From NCBI GenBank assembly GCA_002279005.1, contig NCJS01000004.1, positions 1 to 43,617 of the forward strand: a DNA stretch of 43,617 nt. The letters are read 5' to 3'. The position numbers were made by a program, and so were the translations under genes. Source of the DNA: Idiomarina sp. 34-48-12 (GTDB taxonomy: Bacteria; Pseudomonadota; Gammaproteobacteria; Enterobacterales; Alteromonadaceae). The first letter of the stretch is position 1, and each line of letters starts with the position of its first letter. The notes under the pieces are model-generated. The model was not told where the DNA came from, did no database searches, and saw only the letters and a list, made by a program, of their open reading frames with translations. Of this stretch, positions 19,273 through 26,996 are shown in pieces.

Positions 19273-19388
19273 GTGTCGGTTGTTCGATTTTTTCGAATAT
19301 AAAGCCCCGAATTTCTCAATAATCATTCGATAACTTACCCGTTATACTTTATTCCAAGACATCCGAATTATCTTTAAAGGAGATCGTC

Positions 19389-20348
19389 ATGGGATTACTC
19401 GTCGACGGTAAATGGCAAGACAAATGGTATGACACTGATAGCACAGGCGGTAAGTTCGAGCGCAGTGCTGCGCAGTTTCGAAATTGGATTGAGGCTGACC
19501 CTAACGCAACTTTCCCAGCACAAAGCGGGCGCTATCATTTGTATGTGAGCTATGCTTGCCCATGGGCGCATCGCACGCTAATTTTCCGCCAGCTAAAAGG
19601 CTTAGAGCAACACATTACTGTATCCGTAGTGCATCCACTAATGCTTGAAAATGGCTGGGAATTTGCTGAACAACCGCTGATTGATGATTTATACAGTCTA
19701 GATTTTCTGTATCAACTTTATTTGAAGGCAGATAGTGAATACAGCGGTCGTGTCACCGTGCCGGTGCTGTGGGATAAGCAGCAACAAACCATTGTCAGCA
19801 ATGAATCAGCGGATATCATTCGCATGCTTAATAGTGCCTTTAACGAGATCACTGGCAACACGCTAGATTTCTATCCAGACGTACTGCAAAGCGATATTGA
19901 TACCATCAATGATTTTGTTTATGACCGTGTGAACAATGGAGTTTATAAATGTGGCTTCGCGACCCAACAAACTGCCTACGAAGAAGCTTTTGAAGCGCTC
20001 TTTGATGCACTTGATGAATTAGAAGCCAGGCTTGCGAAGCAGGCGTACTTGGTTGGTGACACCTTGACCGAAGCCGATTGGCGATTATTTACCACATTAG
20101 TGCGCTTTGATGCCGTTTATGTCGGTCATTTTAAAACCAACAAGCGTCGTATTGTGGACTATCCTAACCTCTGGAACTACGTGAAAGCGTTGTATCAAGT
20201 GCCCGGTATTGCCGATACGGTTGTGATGACGCATATCAAACAACATTATTACGGCAGTCATCACATGATTAATCCAACGGGTATTGTACCGGTGGGTCCT
20301 CAAATTGATTTTTTAGCATCGCACACGCGTAAAGAGGTGGTGTTATGA
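19389..20348 (+). CDS. Glutathionyl-hydroquinone reductase (Xi-class GST, YqjG/EcmA-like)
   Basis: This family removes glutathione from glutathionyl-hydroquinones using a catalytic Cys and a second GSH. The 319-residue protein carries the diagnostic CPWAHR motif with Cys-57. An N-terminal thioredoxin-fold domain contains SNESADIIRML, which binds glutathione, and a helical C-domain contains LVGDTLTEADWRLFTTLVRFD. These are hallmarks of the Xi class rather than ordinary GSTs. The ATG has AAAGGAG 8 bases upstream. The stop overlaps the pirin ATG by 4 bases, so the two are coupled. A TATACT box (19343-19348) lies about 40 bases upstream, but I cannot find a matching -35. The reaction is inferred from family. 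Confidence 0.9.
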   Translation: MGLLVDGKWQDKWYDTDSTGGKFERSAAQFRNWIEADPNATFPAQSGRYHLYVSYACPWAHRTLIFRQLKGLEQHITVSVVHPLMLENGWEFAEQPLIDDLYSLDFLYQLYLKADSEYSGRVTVPVLWDKQQQTIVSNESADIIRMLNSAFNEITGNTLDFYPDVLQSDIDTINDFVYDRVNNGVYKCGFATQQTAYEEAFEALFDALDELEARLAKQAYLVGDTLTEADWRLFTTLVRFDAVYVGHFKTNKRRIVDYPNLWNYVKALYQVPGIADTVVMTHIKQHYYGSHHMINPTGIVPVGPQIDFLASHTRKEVVL

Positions 20349-21175
20349 GTACTGTCATTTTAAGTCGTCACCGTGGCATGCCTGCTCAAGATGGCGCTGG
20401 TGTTAAGTTGACGCGTATTGTGAATCAACCCAGTTTGCGTTACCAAGACCCATTTTTGATGCTGGATGAGTTTCGCTCAGACAATCCCAACGATTACATC
20501 GCAGGATTTCCGCCGCATCCACATCGGGGTTTTGTGACCTTGACCTATATGCTTGCCGGACGGATGGAACACAAAGACTCCAACGGCAATACGGGTGTGG
20601 TTGAGGCTGGTGGTGCGCAGTGGATGAAAGCGGCGCGCGGAATTATCCATGCAGAAATGCCAAAGCAAGAAGATGGCTTGATGTGGGGCTTTCAACTTTG
20701 GATTAATCTGCCAGCCGCTCGCAAAATGGAAGCCGCAGATTGGGCTGACTATCCGCAAGCGAAGCTTGGGGTGGTCACTTATGAGAACGCCGAAGTTCGG
20801 GTCATTGCTGGCCAATTAGATGGTGAAGAAGGACCCATACAGCAACCGGAGCAACGCTTCTTGATGCTCGATGTGCGCCTTGAACAAGATGCCGAGCTAA
20901 CGATTCCAAGTCAGCAGCAACAAACGCGCTTGGCTTATGTTTATGCTGGGACGGTAACGGTGAATGGCACGCAAGTTGAACGCGGTGAGTTAGTGCGCTT
21001 AAATCACACCGATGATTTGCAGTTGAAATCAATTCACAGTGCGGTCGGTATGATTATTCTAGCAGGCGAACCCATTGGCGAACCTATCGCGCAATATGGG
21101 CCTTTTGTCATGAATTCTCAGGCCGAAATTGAACAGGCGTTGCGGGATTATCAATCGGGTAAATTAACCGCATAA
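20345..21175 (+). CDS. Pirin family protein
   Basis: Pirins are bicupin iron proteins; some bacterial members act as quercetin dioxygenases and others bind regulatory partners, so the substrate cannot be named. The 276-residue protein has the four metal ligands of the N-terminal cupin: His-58 and His-60 in HPHRGF, then His-102 and Glu-104 in IHAEMP. The C-terminal cupin (about 170-270) contains the GEPIGEPIAQYGPFVMN block common in the family. It overlaps the upstream glutathionyl-hydroquinone reductase by 4 bases and is followed after 45 bases by a quinone oxidoreductase, which points to a role in quinone or aromatic stress. Confidence 0.92.
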   Translation: MSTVILSRHRGMPAQDGAGVKLTRIVNQPSLRYQDPFLMLDEFRSDNPNDYIAGFPPHPHRGFVTLTYMLAGRMEHKDSNGNTGVVEAGGAQWMKAARGIIHAEMPKQEDGLMWGFQLWINLPAARKMEAADWADYPQAKLGVVTYENAEVRVIAGQLDGEEGPIQQPEQRFLMLDVRLEQDAELTIPSQQQQTRLAYVYAGTVTVNGTQVERGELVRLNHTDDLQLKSIHSAVGMIILAGEPIGEPIAQYGPFVMNSQAEIEQALRDYQSGKLTA

Positions 21176-21220
21176 TTGAGATTCACCGTCACTGATTGTT
21201 GCGGTAAATAAGGAGCGTTT

Positions 21221-22192
21221 ATGTCGGCAAGTATGCAAGTTATTGTTGCTGGTGAGCAGCAACAGGTTCACTGGCAACATCGGTCACAGCCGGATGTGGC
21301 AGCGCATGAAGTGCTCATTAAAGTTGCCTACAGTGGCATGAATCGAGCCGATTTAATGCAGTTAGCTGGCCATTATCCGCCACCGCCAGGGGCATCTGAT
21401 GTGCTTGGTTTGGAAGTGAGCGGTGTGGTTCATGCCGTTGGCGCAGAGGTGGGAGCCTTTAACGTTGGCGACCGCGTGTGCGCCCTGTTAACCGGTGGCG
21501 GGTATGCTGAGTATGTGGCAGTACCCGCGGCACAAGTGCTGCCCGTGCCGGCAGGAATGGATCTCGCTCAAGCGGCTGGCATTTGTGAGGTTTTTGCCAC
21601 CGCGTGGTACAACGTTTATGGTTTGGCCGCGGCACAACCGGGTGAGCGCGTTCTGGTGCACGCTGCGGCAAGTGGCGTTGGTCAGGCGCTATTACAACTC
21701 GCGCGTGAACGAGGCAACCCAACATTCGCAACAGCAGGTCGTGATGACAAACTTGAGCAGGCTAAGCAGCTTGGTGCTGAACAAGTTTGGAACCGACGCC
21801 ATGGTAGCTTTGTGGAAGCTGTTAAGGCATGGGGTGGTGCCGATATTATTTTAGATCCTGTTGCTGGTGACTATTTGGCGTGGGATCAACACGTGTTGAA
21901 TCTTGATGGCCGTTTAATTGTGATTGGGCTAATGGGCGGGCGTGATGCACAGCTTGATGCTGGCAGATTGTTGATGAAACGCCAACGTATTATTGGTAGT
22001 ACTTTAAGAAGCCAACCGCTGCAGGTGAAAGCACGCATTATGGCTGAATTATATGCGCATGTTTGGCCGCTGTTTGAGCAATCAAAAATAACGCCAACTA
22101 TTGATGAGGTGATACCGGTAGGTCAGGTAGAGCAAGCCTTTCAGCGGTTGCGTGATAATGCAACGCAAGGCAAATTGATTTTAGTCTGGTAG
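21221..22192 (+). CDS. NAD(P)H quinone oxidoreductase, zinc-free MDR family (PIG3-like)
   Basis: This medium-chain dehydrogenase/reductase protein probably reduces quinones or enones with NADPH. The 323-residue protein has the N-terminal GroES-like domain with NRADLMQLAGHYPPPPG, LGLEVSGVV and GDRVCALLTGGGYAEYV. The Rossmann domain has HAAASGVGQALLQLA (about 147-161) and an alanine/glycine loop for the pyrophosphate. It lacks the Cys/His zinc set of alcohol dehydrogenases. The tyrosine and RADLMQ pattern are most like the PIG3/TP53I3 branch. The ATG has AAGGAGCG upstream. It is the last gene of the cassette and ends 24 bases before the 3' end of a convergent tRNA-Tyr gene. Confidence 0.9.
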   Translation: MSASMQVIVAGEQQQVHWQHRSQPDVAAHEVLIKVAYSGMNRADLMQLAGHYPPPPGASDVLGLEVSGVVHAVGAEVGAFNVGDRVCALLTGGGYAEYVAVPAAQVLPVPAGMDLAQAAGICEVFATAWYNVYGLAAAQPGERVLVHAAASGVGQALLQLARERGNPTFATAGRDDKLEQAKQLGAEQVWNRRHGSFVEAVKAWGGADIILDPVAGDYLAWDQHVLNLDGRLIVIGLMGGRDAQLDAGRLLMKRQRIIGSTLRSQPLQVKARIMAELYAHVWPLFEQSKITPTIDEVIPVGQVEQAFQRLRDNATQGKLILVW

Positions 22193-22215
22193 AATTTTGT
22201 TTGCTAGAAAAGAAG

Positions 22216-22300
22216 TGGTGGAGGGGGCAGGATTCGAACCTGCGAAGGCTGAGCCGTCAGATTTACAGTCTGATCCCTTTGACCGCTCGGGAACCCCTCC
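22216..22300 (-). tRNA. tRNA-Tyr (anticodon GTA)
   Basis: On the minus strand the acceptor arms GGAGGGG and CCCCTCC pair, with discriminator A and an encoded CCA (22216-22218). The anticodon stem TCAGA/TCTGA encloses loop CTGTAAA with anticodon GTA (22264-22266 on the plus strand). A long variable arm marks a class II tRNA, and the T arm GCAGGTTCGAATCCTGC is perfect. The 85-base single gene lies between the quinone oxidoreductase (convergent) and xerD (divergent). No clear terminator follows; minus-strand downstream sequence has only a short T-rich tract. Confidence 0.97.
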
Positions 22301-22313
22301 ACGCGAGGGCGGC

Positions 22314-22341
22314 ATAATAGCAGATTGAGAGTCGCTGTAAA
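22314..22341 (-). promoter_or_regulatory. Promoter of tRNA-Tyr
   Basis: On the minus strand TTTACA (22336-22341) and TATTAT (22314-22319) are separated by 16 bases. A GC-rich discriminator (GCCGCCCTCGC) follows, typical of stable-RNA promoters under stringent control. The tRNA 5' end is 13 bases past the -10 box, so the 5' leader would be very short. Confidence 0.75.
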
Positions 22342-22353
22342 CCCGTTTATGAT
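22325..22353 (+). promoter_or_regulatory. Candidate sigma-70 promoter for xerD
   Basis: TTGAGA (22325-22330) and TATGAT (22348-22353) are separated by 17 bases and lie just upstream of the xerD ATG at 22387. The region is interleaved with the divergent tRNA-Tyr promoter, whose -35 box (22336-22341) falls in this spacer. Confidence 0.55.
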
Positions 22354-22386
22354 GAAGCCATTGGAATTAAATAACGAAGTGAGCCA

Positions 22387-23310
22387 ATGAGCGCAGAAAA
22401 GTCAGTGGATGCGATACCTCTTGAAGTCGAAGAAGAAATTGCCAGATTTCTTGATCGACTGTGGCTAAAGCAGGGTGTCAGTCAACATACAAGCGCAGCG
22501 TACCGCACCGATCTACGTAGCTTTCAGCGTTTTCTTAGTGCGTATCAACAATCGCAATTACTTCAAGTCACCAGCACCGACCTTGAGCGCTACCTGTTGT
22601 GGCGTCGGCAAAATGGTTTTTCTCCGCGTAGTACCTCGCGAGCGCTCAGTGCACTGAAAAAGTTTTATCAATATGCGGTTGCCGAGCGGTTGTGTTCGAG
22701 TGACCCAACAACACGCTTGGCTCGCCCGAAGCAACCGCAATCGATTCCACACAGTTTGTCAGAAGCCGAAGTGGAAGCATTATTAACGGCGCCAGATATT
22801 GACGACCCAGTGCAACTTCGCGACAAAGCCATGCTCGAAGTCTTGTATGCAACGGGTTTACGAGTCACCGAATTAGTGCATTTGCAGGTTGATCAAATTC
22901 ACTTTCAGCAAGAGCTCGTGCGCGTTGTCGGTAAAGGGAATAAAGAGCGGCTAGTGCCACTAGGTGAAGAAGCGTTAGATTGGTTGCAGCGATACTTCCA
23001 AGACGGACGTAAACAACTGCATTCTCAGCCGGGAGACTGGGTGTTTGTGACGCGCCGCGGTGGGCCTTTGACACGACAAGCATTTTGGCATCGAATTCGT
23101 TATTATGCCCAGCGTGCGGATATACGCTCGCACTTGTCGCCACACACCTTGCGTCATGCGTTTGCAACACACCTGTTGAATCATGGCGCCGACTTACGGG
23201 TGTTACAAATGTTATTGGGTCATAGTGATTTATCAACAACACAGATTTATACACACGTTGCACGCGAACGCTTACAACAATTACATGCAAGCCATCATCC
23301 GCGCGCATAG
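22387..23310 (+). CDS. xerD: Site-specific tyrosine recombinase XerD
   Basis: XerD works with XerC at dif sites to resolve chromosome dimers, activated by FtsK at the septum. The 307-residue protein has the SAM-like N-terminal core-binding domain (about 13-100) and a catalytic domain. The catalytic set is complete: Arg-159, Lys-183, His-253, Arg-256, His-279 and nucleophile Tyr-288, in TGLRVTEL, VVGKGNKER, SPHTLRHAFATHLL and LLGHSDLSTTQIYTH. Its place before dsbC and recJ is the standard gammaproteobacterial context, which separates it from XerC and from phage or integron integrases. It lies beside a tRNA gene, but that is normal backbone here rather than evidence of an island. Confidence 0.95.
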   Translation: MSAEKSVDAIPLEVEEEIARFLDRLWLKQGVSQHTSAAYRTDLRSFQRFLSAYQQSQLLQVTSTDLERYLLWRRQNGFSPRSTSRALSALKKFYQYAVAERLCSSDPTTRLARPKQPQSIPHSLSEAEVEALLTAPDIDDPVQLRDKAMLEVLYATGLRVTELVHLQVDQIHFQQELVRVVGKGNKERLVPLGEEALDWLQRYFQDGRKQLHSQPGDWVFVTRRGGPLTRQAFWHRIRYYAQRADIRSHLSPHTLRHAFATHLLNHGADLRVLQMLLGHSDLSTTQIYTHVARERLQQLHASHHPRA

Positions 23311-23344
23311 CTATTATTCGACAGCCATTAACATAGGATAATTC

Positions 23345-24076
23345 ATGAAGTATTTGGCAGTTTTGGGTTTGAGTTTTTTTGCTGTGGCTTGTTCGCCTGA
23401 GCAAACAACGTCAACAGAACCAACCGCATCAGTTGCGCACAGCGAGTTTGATACCGCTCACATGCAACGGATGGGCTTTGTGGTGGAGTCAGTACGCCCA
23501 GCACATATCGATGGCTTGATGGAAGTGATTACCGATCAAGGCCTAGTTTATGCGAGCGAAGATGGCCGTCATATTGTCAGTGGGCGGATCTATGAAATAA
23601 CTGGTAGCGAGCCTAACAACGTCAGCGAAGCAGTTCTCGAGGCGATGCGAGTTAAGGATTTAGCGCAGGTTGAAGATACCGTCATTGAATACACGGCACC
23701 GAATGAAAAACACGTCATTCATGTGTTTACCGATACCAGTTGCGGCTATTGCCGACAGTTGCACGAACGTCTCGACGAATACCTCGACTTGGGCATTACC
23801 GTGCGTTATTTAGCATGGCCGCGCAATGGCATGCAAAGTGCTGCCGCAGCGAACTTAAAAAGTGTTTGGTGTGCAGAGGATCCGCAAGGCGCGCTAAGTG
23901 CCGCAAAAAATGATGAAGCACTAAATGCAGCACAATGCGATGATCCCGTTGCACAACATTACGCACTTGGTCATAAGTTTGGGGTTCGTGGTACACCAGC
24001 CATTGTGTTTGAGTCTGGTCGCATGTTACCTGGCTACGTACCGCCGGAGCGTTTAGCTGCAGAGCTTGATAAATAA
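23345..24076 (+). CDS. dsbC: DsbC-like disulfide isomerase, possibly a lipoprotein
   Basis: DsbC is a periplasmic V-shaped dimer that reshuffles wrong disulfide bonds and is kept reduced by DsbD. The 243-residue protein has an N-terminal export signal, a dimerisation domain (about 40-105) and a thioredoxin domain. The active site CGYC is at Cys-133/Cys-136, with the cis-proline loop GTPA around Pro-218. Cys-166 and Cys-188 match the second, structural pair of the family. The signal ends in FFAVAC, so Cys-16 could be a lipobox cysteine, which is unusual because E. coli DsbC is soluble. It sits in the conserved xerD-dsbC-recJ order and is followed by recJ after 2 bases. Confidence 0.9.
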   Translation: MKYLAVLGLSFFAVACSPEQTTSTEPTASVAHSEFDTAHMQRMGFVVESVRPAHIDGLMEVITDQGLVYASEDGRHIVSGRIYEITGSEPNNVSEAVLEAMRVKDLAQVEDTVIEYTAPNEKHVIHVFTDTSCGYCRQLHERLDEYLDLGITVRYLAWPRNGMQSAAAANLKSVWCAEDPQGALSAAKNDEALNAAQCDDPVAQHYALGHKFGVRGTPAIVFESGRMLPGYVPPERLAAELDK

Positions 24077-24078
24077 TC

Positions 24079-25791
24079 ATGACGGATATCAGCATACAAC
24101 GTCGTCCCAAGGTTGAAGTTGGGGATTGGGCTGCCGGAATGCCGGCGTTGCTCGCGCAAATACTCGCGCGACGGGGCATTGCTGAAGCGCAGCAACTTGA
24201 TCTTGGTGCGAAGCAGCTACCACATTTTAATTTGCTAAAAGGCACCGACGCCGCCGCAAAGGTTCTTGCTGATGCGATTGCGCAGCAACAAGCGATATGC
24301 ATCTGTGGTGATTTTGATGCCGATGGCGCCACGTCGACGGCTTTGATGTTTTCGGTGCTTGAAGCGCTCGGTGCACAGCGGGTGAGTTATATTGTGCCGA
24401 ATCGTTTTGCGGATGGCTATGGCCTATCACCAGCGGTGGTTGCACAAGCGCAGCAACAAGGCGCTGAAATCATCGTCACGGTTGATAGTGGCATTTCGTG
24501 TCATGCAGGTGTGGCAGCAGCGAAAGCGGCGGGTATGAGCGTCGTGATTACCGATCACCATTTGCCTGGCGCAGAATTACCGCCAGCCGATGTTATTGTG
24601 AATCCAAATCAGCCTGCTTGTGATTTTCCCAGCCCCAATATCGCTGGCGTCGGTGTCGCATTCTATGTGTTACTAGCATTGCGCCATGAGCTACGTGAGC
24701 GCGGCATCGACACACCGAATCTAGCGCAATGGCTGGATTTAGTTGCGGTCGGAACGGTTGCCGATGTGGTTAAACTTGATGGCGTAAACCGCATTCTGGT
24801 GCAGCAAGGATTGCAACGTATTCGGGCCGGTTATTGCCGCCCTGGCATTGCTGCATTACTGCAAGTTGCCAACCGTGATCCGCAACAGCTTCAAGCCAGC
24901 GACCTTGGGTTCGCAATCGGTCCGCGAATAAATGCCGCAGGTCGGTTAGATGATATGGCCGCTGGTATTGAATGTTTGCTTGCGCAAAATTTGACGCAAG
25001 CACAACAATTGGCGTCACAGCTTGATGCTTTAAATAAAGCGCGACGCACTATCGAAACCGAAATGCGTGAAGAAGCAGAAGCCTACGTGGCGCAACTCAA
25101 TGCCGACAGTGATCGATTACCTGCCGCGTTGGTGCTACACCAGGCAGGCTGGCACCAAGGTGTCGTTGGCATTGTGGCGGGGCGGGTGAAAGAGCAATGT
25201 CATCGTCCAGTTATCGCCTTTGCCGACAGTGATGACGGTTATTTAAAGGGCTCGGCGCGTTCGATTCCAGGCTTACATATACGTGATGTTTTAGAGCGTG
25301 TGCATAGTTTGCATCCGCATCTAATTGAACGCTTTGGTGGCCACGCGATGGCCGCTGGCTTAACTTTAGCGCATGAAAACTTGAACGAATTTCGTCAGGC
25401 ATTTACGCAACAGGTTGAAGATTGGCTGGGCGACGAAGAGCTGAACCGCACCATTTGGTCAGATGGTGAGCTTGATGCCGATTACTTGCAAGAGCCGTTT
25501 GTGCGCCAATTAGAAGCATACGGCCCCTGGGGACAGGGCTTTCCTGAGCCGGTTTTCGATGGCGAGTTTCGTATTGTCAATCAACGTTTAGTGGGCGAGC
25601 GTCATTTGAAATTGGTGCTTGAAACACCACAACGTGTGGTTGTTGATGCGATTGCCTTTAATATCGATTTGGATATTTGGCCAGATGCTTCGGTACAACG
25701 TTTGCATGCGGCATACAAAGTTCAATTAAATCATTTTCGTGGACGCACTTCTGTGCAGCTACAACTAGAGCATTTTTACGCTTTGCGGTAG
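24079..25791 (+). CDS. recJ: Single-stranded-DNA-specific exonuclease RecJ
   Basis: RecJ degrades single-stranded DNA 5' to 3' in recombination, mismatch repair and the RecF pathway. The 570-residue protein has the DHH phosphoesterase motifs: GDFDADGATS with Asp-78, Asp-80 and Asp-82, VDSGIS near 135, and ITDHHLPG with DHH at 159-161. The DHHA1 domain and the OB-fold region follow (FGGHAMAAGLTL and the C-terminal segment containing GRTSVQLQLEHF). Manganese or magnesium is the expected cofactor. It begins 2 bases after dsbC, suggesting coupled translation, and precedes prfB as in E. coli. Confidence 0.96.
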   Translation: MTDISIQRRPKVEVGDWAAGMPALLAQILARRGIAEAQQLDLGAKQLPHFNLLKGTDAAAKVLADAIAQQQAICICGDFDADGATSTALMFSVLEALGAQRVSYIVPNRFADGYGLSPAVVAQAQQQGAEIIVTVDSGISCHAGVAAAKAAGMSVVITDHHLPGAELPPADVIVNPNQPACDFPSPNIAGVGVAFYVLLALRHELRERGIDTPNLAQWLDLVAVGTVADVVKLDGVNRILVQQGLQRIRAGYCRPGIAALLQVANRDPQQLQASDLGFAIGPRINAAGRLDDMAAGIECLLAQNLTQAQQLASQLDALNKARRTIETEMREEAEAYVAQLNADSDRLPAALVLHQAGWHQGVVGIVAGRVKEQCHRPVIAFADSDDGYLKGSARSIPGLHIRDVLERVHSLHPHLIERFGGHAMAAGLTLAHENLNEFRQAFTQQVEDWLGDEELNRTIWSDGELDADYLQEPFVRQLEAYGPWGQGFPEPVFDGEFRIVNQRLVGERHLKLVLETPQRVVVDAIAFNIDLDIWPDASVQRLHAAYKVQLNHFRGRTSVQLQLEHFYALR

Positions 25792-25850
25792 AATACGCCC
25801 CCTTTATGAACAACCATGCAAATAACCGTTGCTATTGAGATTGAAAAACT

Positions 25851-26949
25851 ATGTTCGAAACGAATGCTACTTATGTTGCGATAAAAGAAATGCGTAAACG
25901 CAGCGAGCTACTTCGGGGGTATCTTTGACTACGCTCAGAAGGTAGAACGCCTTGAAGAAGTGACTCGTGAACTTGAAGACCCGAGCGTGTGGAACGACCA
26001 AGAACGTGCTCAGGCTTTAGGAAAAGAGCGCGCGAGTCTTGAGCAGGTGGTTGAAACGTTGAACAATCTCGCGCAAGGGCTAGAGGATGTTGAAGGTTTA
26101 GTCGAGTTAGCGGTTGAAGCGGACGATGAAGAAACTTATAACGATGCGGTTGCTGAGCTTGACCAGTTAGAAGGGCAACTGGCAACGCTTGAGTTCCGTC
26201 GGATGTTCTCGGGCGATCATGACGCATCAGATTGTTATTTGGATATTCAATCCGGTTCGGGTGGTACGGAAGCCCAAGACTGGGCGAACATCTTACTGCG
26301 GATGTATTTGCGCTGGGCTGAATCGCATGACTTTAAAGCGGAAATTACCGAGCTCTCTGAAGGTGAAGTCGCAGGTATTAAATCAGTGACAGTGCGTGTA
26401 CAAGGCGAATACGCCTATGGCTGGTTACGTACAGAAACCGGTGTGCATCGACTTGTACGAAAGTCACCGTTTGACTCTGGCAATCGTCGTCATACGTCGT
26501 TTGCTTCGGTATTTGTTTATCCAGAAGTAGATGACTCCATCGAGATTGAAATTAACCCAGCAGATTTGCGCGTGGATACTTACCGTGCGTCAGGTGCTGG
26601 TGGTCAGCACGTTAACCGTACAGACTCGGCGATTCGTATTACACACGAACCTACCGGCGTGGTGGTGCAGTGTCAGAGCGACCGTTCGCAGCATAAAAAC
26701 CGTGATGCCGCGATGAAGCAATTACGTGCGAAGTTGTTTGAGTTAGAATTGCAAAAACAATTAGCTGAAAAACAAGCGCTAGAAGATTCCAAGTCAGATA
26801 TTGGCTGGGGCAGTCAGATCCGCTCTTACGTGCTCGATGATGCGCGTATCAAAGATTTGCGTACCGGTGTTGAAAACCGGAATACGCAAGCGGTACTTGA
26901 CGGTGCGCTTGATCCATTTATTGAAGCAAGTTTGAAATCAGGTTTATAA
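25851..26949 (+). CDS. prfB: Peptide chain release factor 2, with programmed +1 frameshift
   Basis: RF2 reads UGA and UAA and triggers peptide release. The ATG at 25851 opens 25 codons ([20 protein letters not shown]…) to an in-frame TGA at 25926-25928. A +1 shift at CTT-TGA moves the ribosome to GAC at 25927 and continues to 26949, giving 365 residues, the same length as E. coli RF2. In that numbering the stop-codon tripeptide SPF is at 205-207 and the catalytic GGQ at 250-252, both matching E. coli exactly. A single-frame reading would miss the start or call the gene broken. A weak TAGAAT box (25789-25794) may be part of its promoter. It is followed by lysS, the standard pair. Confidence 0.97.
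25914..25929 (+). other. RF2 programmed frameshift site
   Basis: CGGGGGTATCTTTGAC matches the E. coli prfB site except for its first base. It combines an internal Shine-Dalgarno-like GGGGG, the slippery CTT codon and TGA followed by C, a poorly terminating context. When RF2 is scarce the ribosome slips +1 and makes more RF2 (established autoregulation). Confidence 0.95.
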
Positions 26950-26996
26950 ATTGAAGTTGCAGGGCTTGAAGCCGTGCGAAAAGAGGAAACTTACCC

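Noticed and set aside
19273..19310. Terminator after lpxB (TTCGA / TCGAA around a T-rich loop)
   Set aside because: The stem is only 5 bp with no GC-rich part and the T residues are in the loop, so it does not look functional.
22216..23310. tRNA plus tyrosine recombinase as an integrated element
   Set aside because: The recombinase is XerD in its standard xerD-dsbC-recJ-prfB context, there is no direct repeat of the tRNA 3' end and no phage gene nearby.
22865..23404. Long minus-strand frame opposite xerD (179 residues)
   Set aside because: It lies antisense to xerD, which has all catalytic residues, and the product has no recognisable motif or signal. It is the usual shadow of a real gene.
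23796..24332. Minus-strand frame across the dsbC-recJ junction (178 residues)
   Set aside because: It is antisense to two intact conserved genes and gives an alanine/serine-rich product with no family features or ribosome site.
25851..25929. Broken prfB with a premature stop
   Set aside because: The stop is the programmed RF2 shift site, with slippery CTT, TGAC and upstream GGGGG all present.
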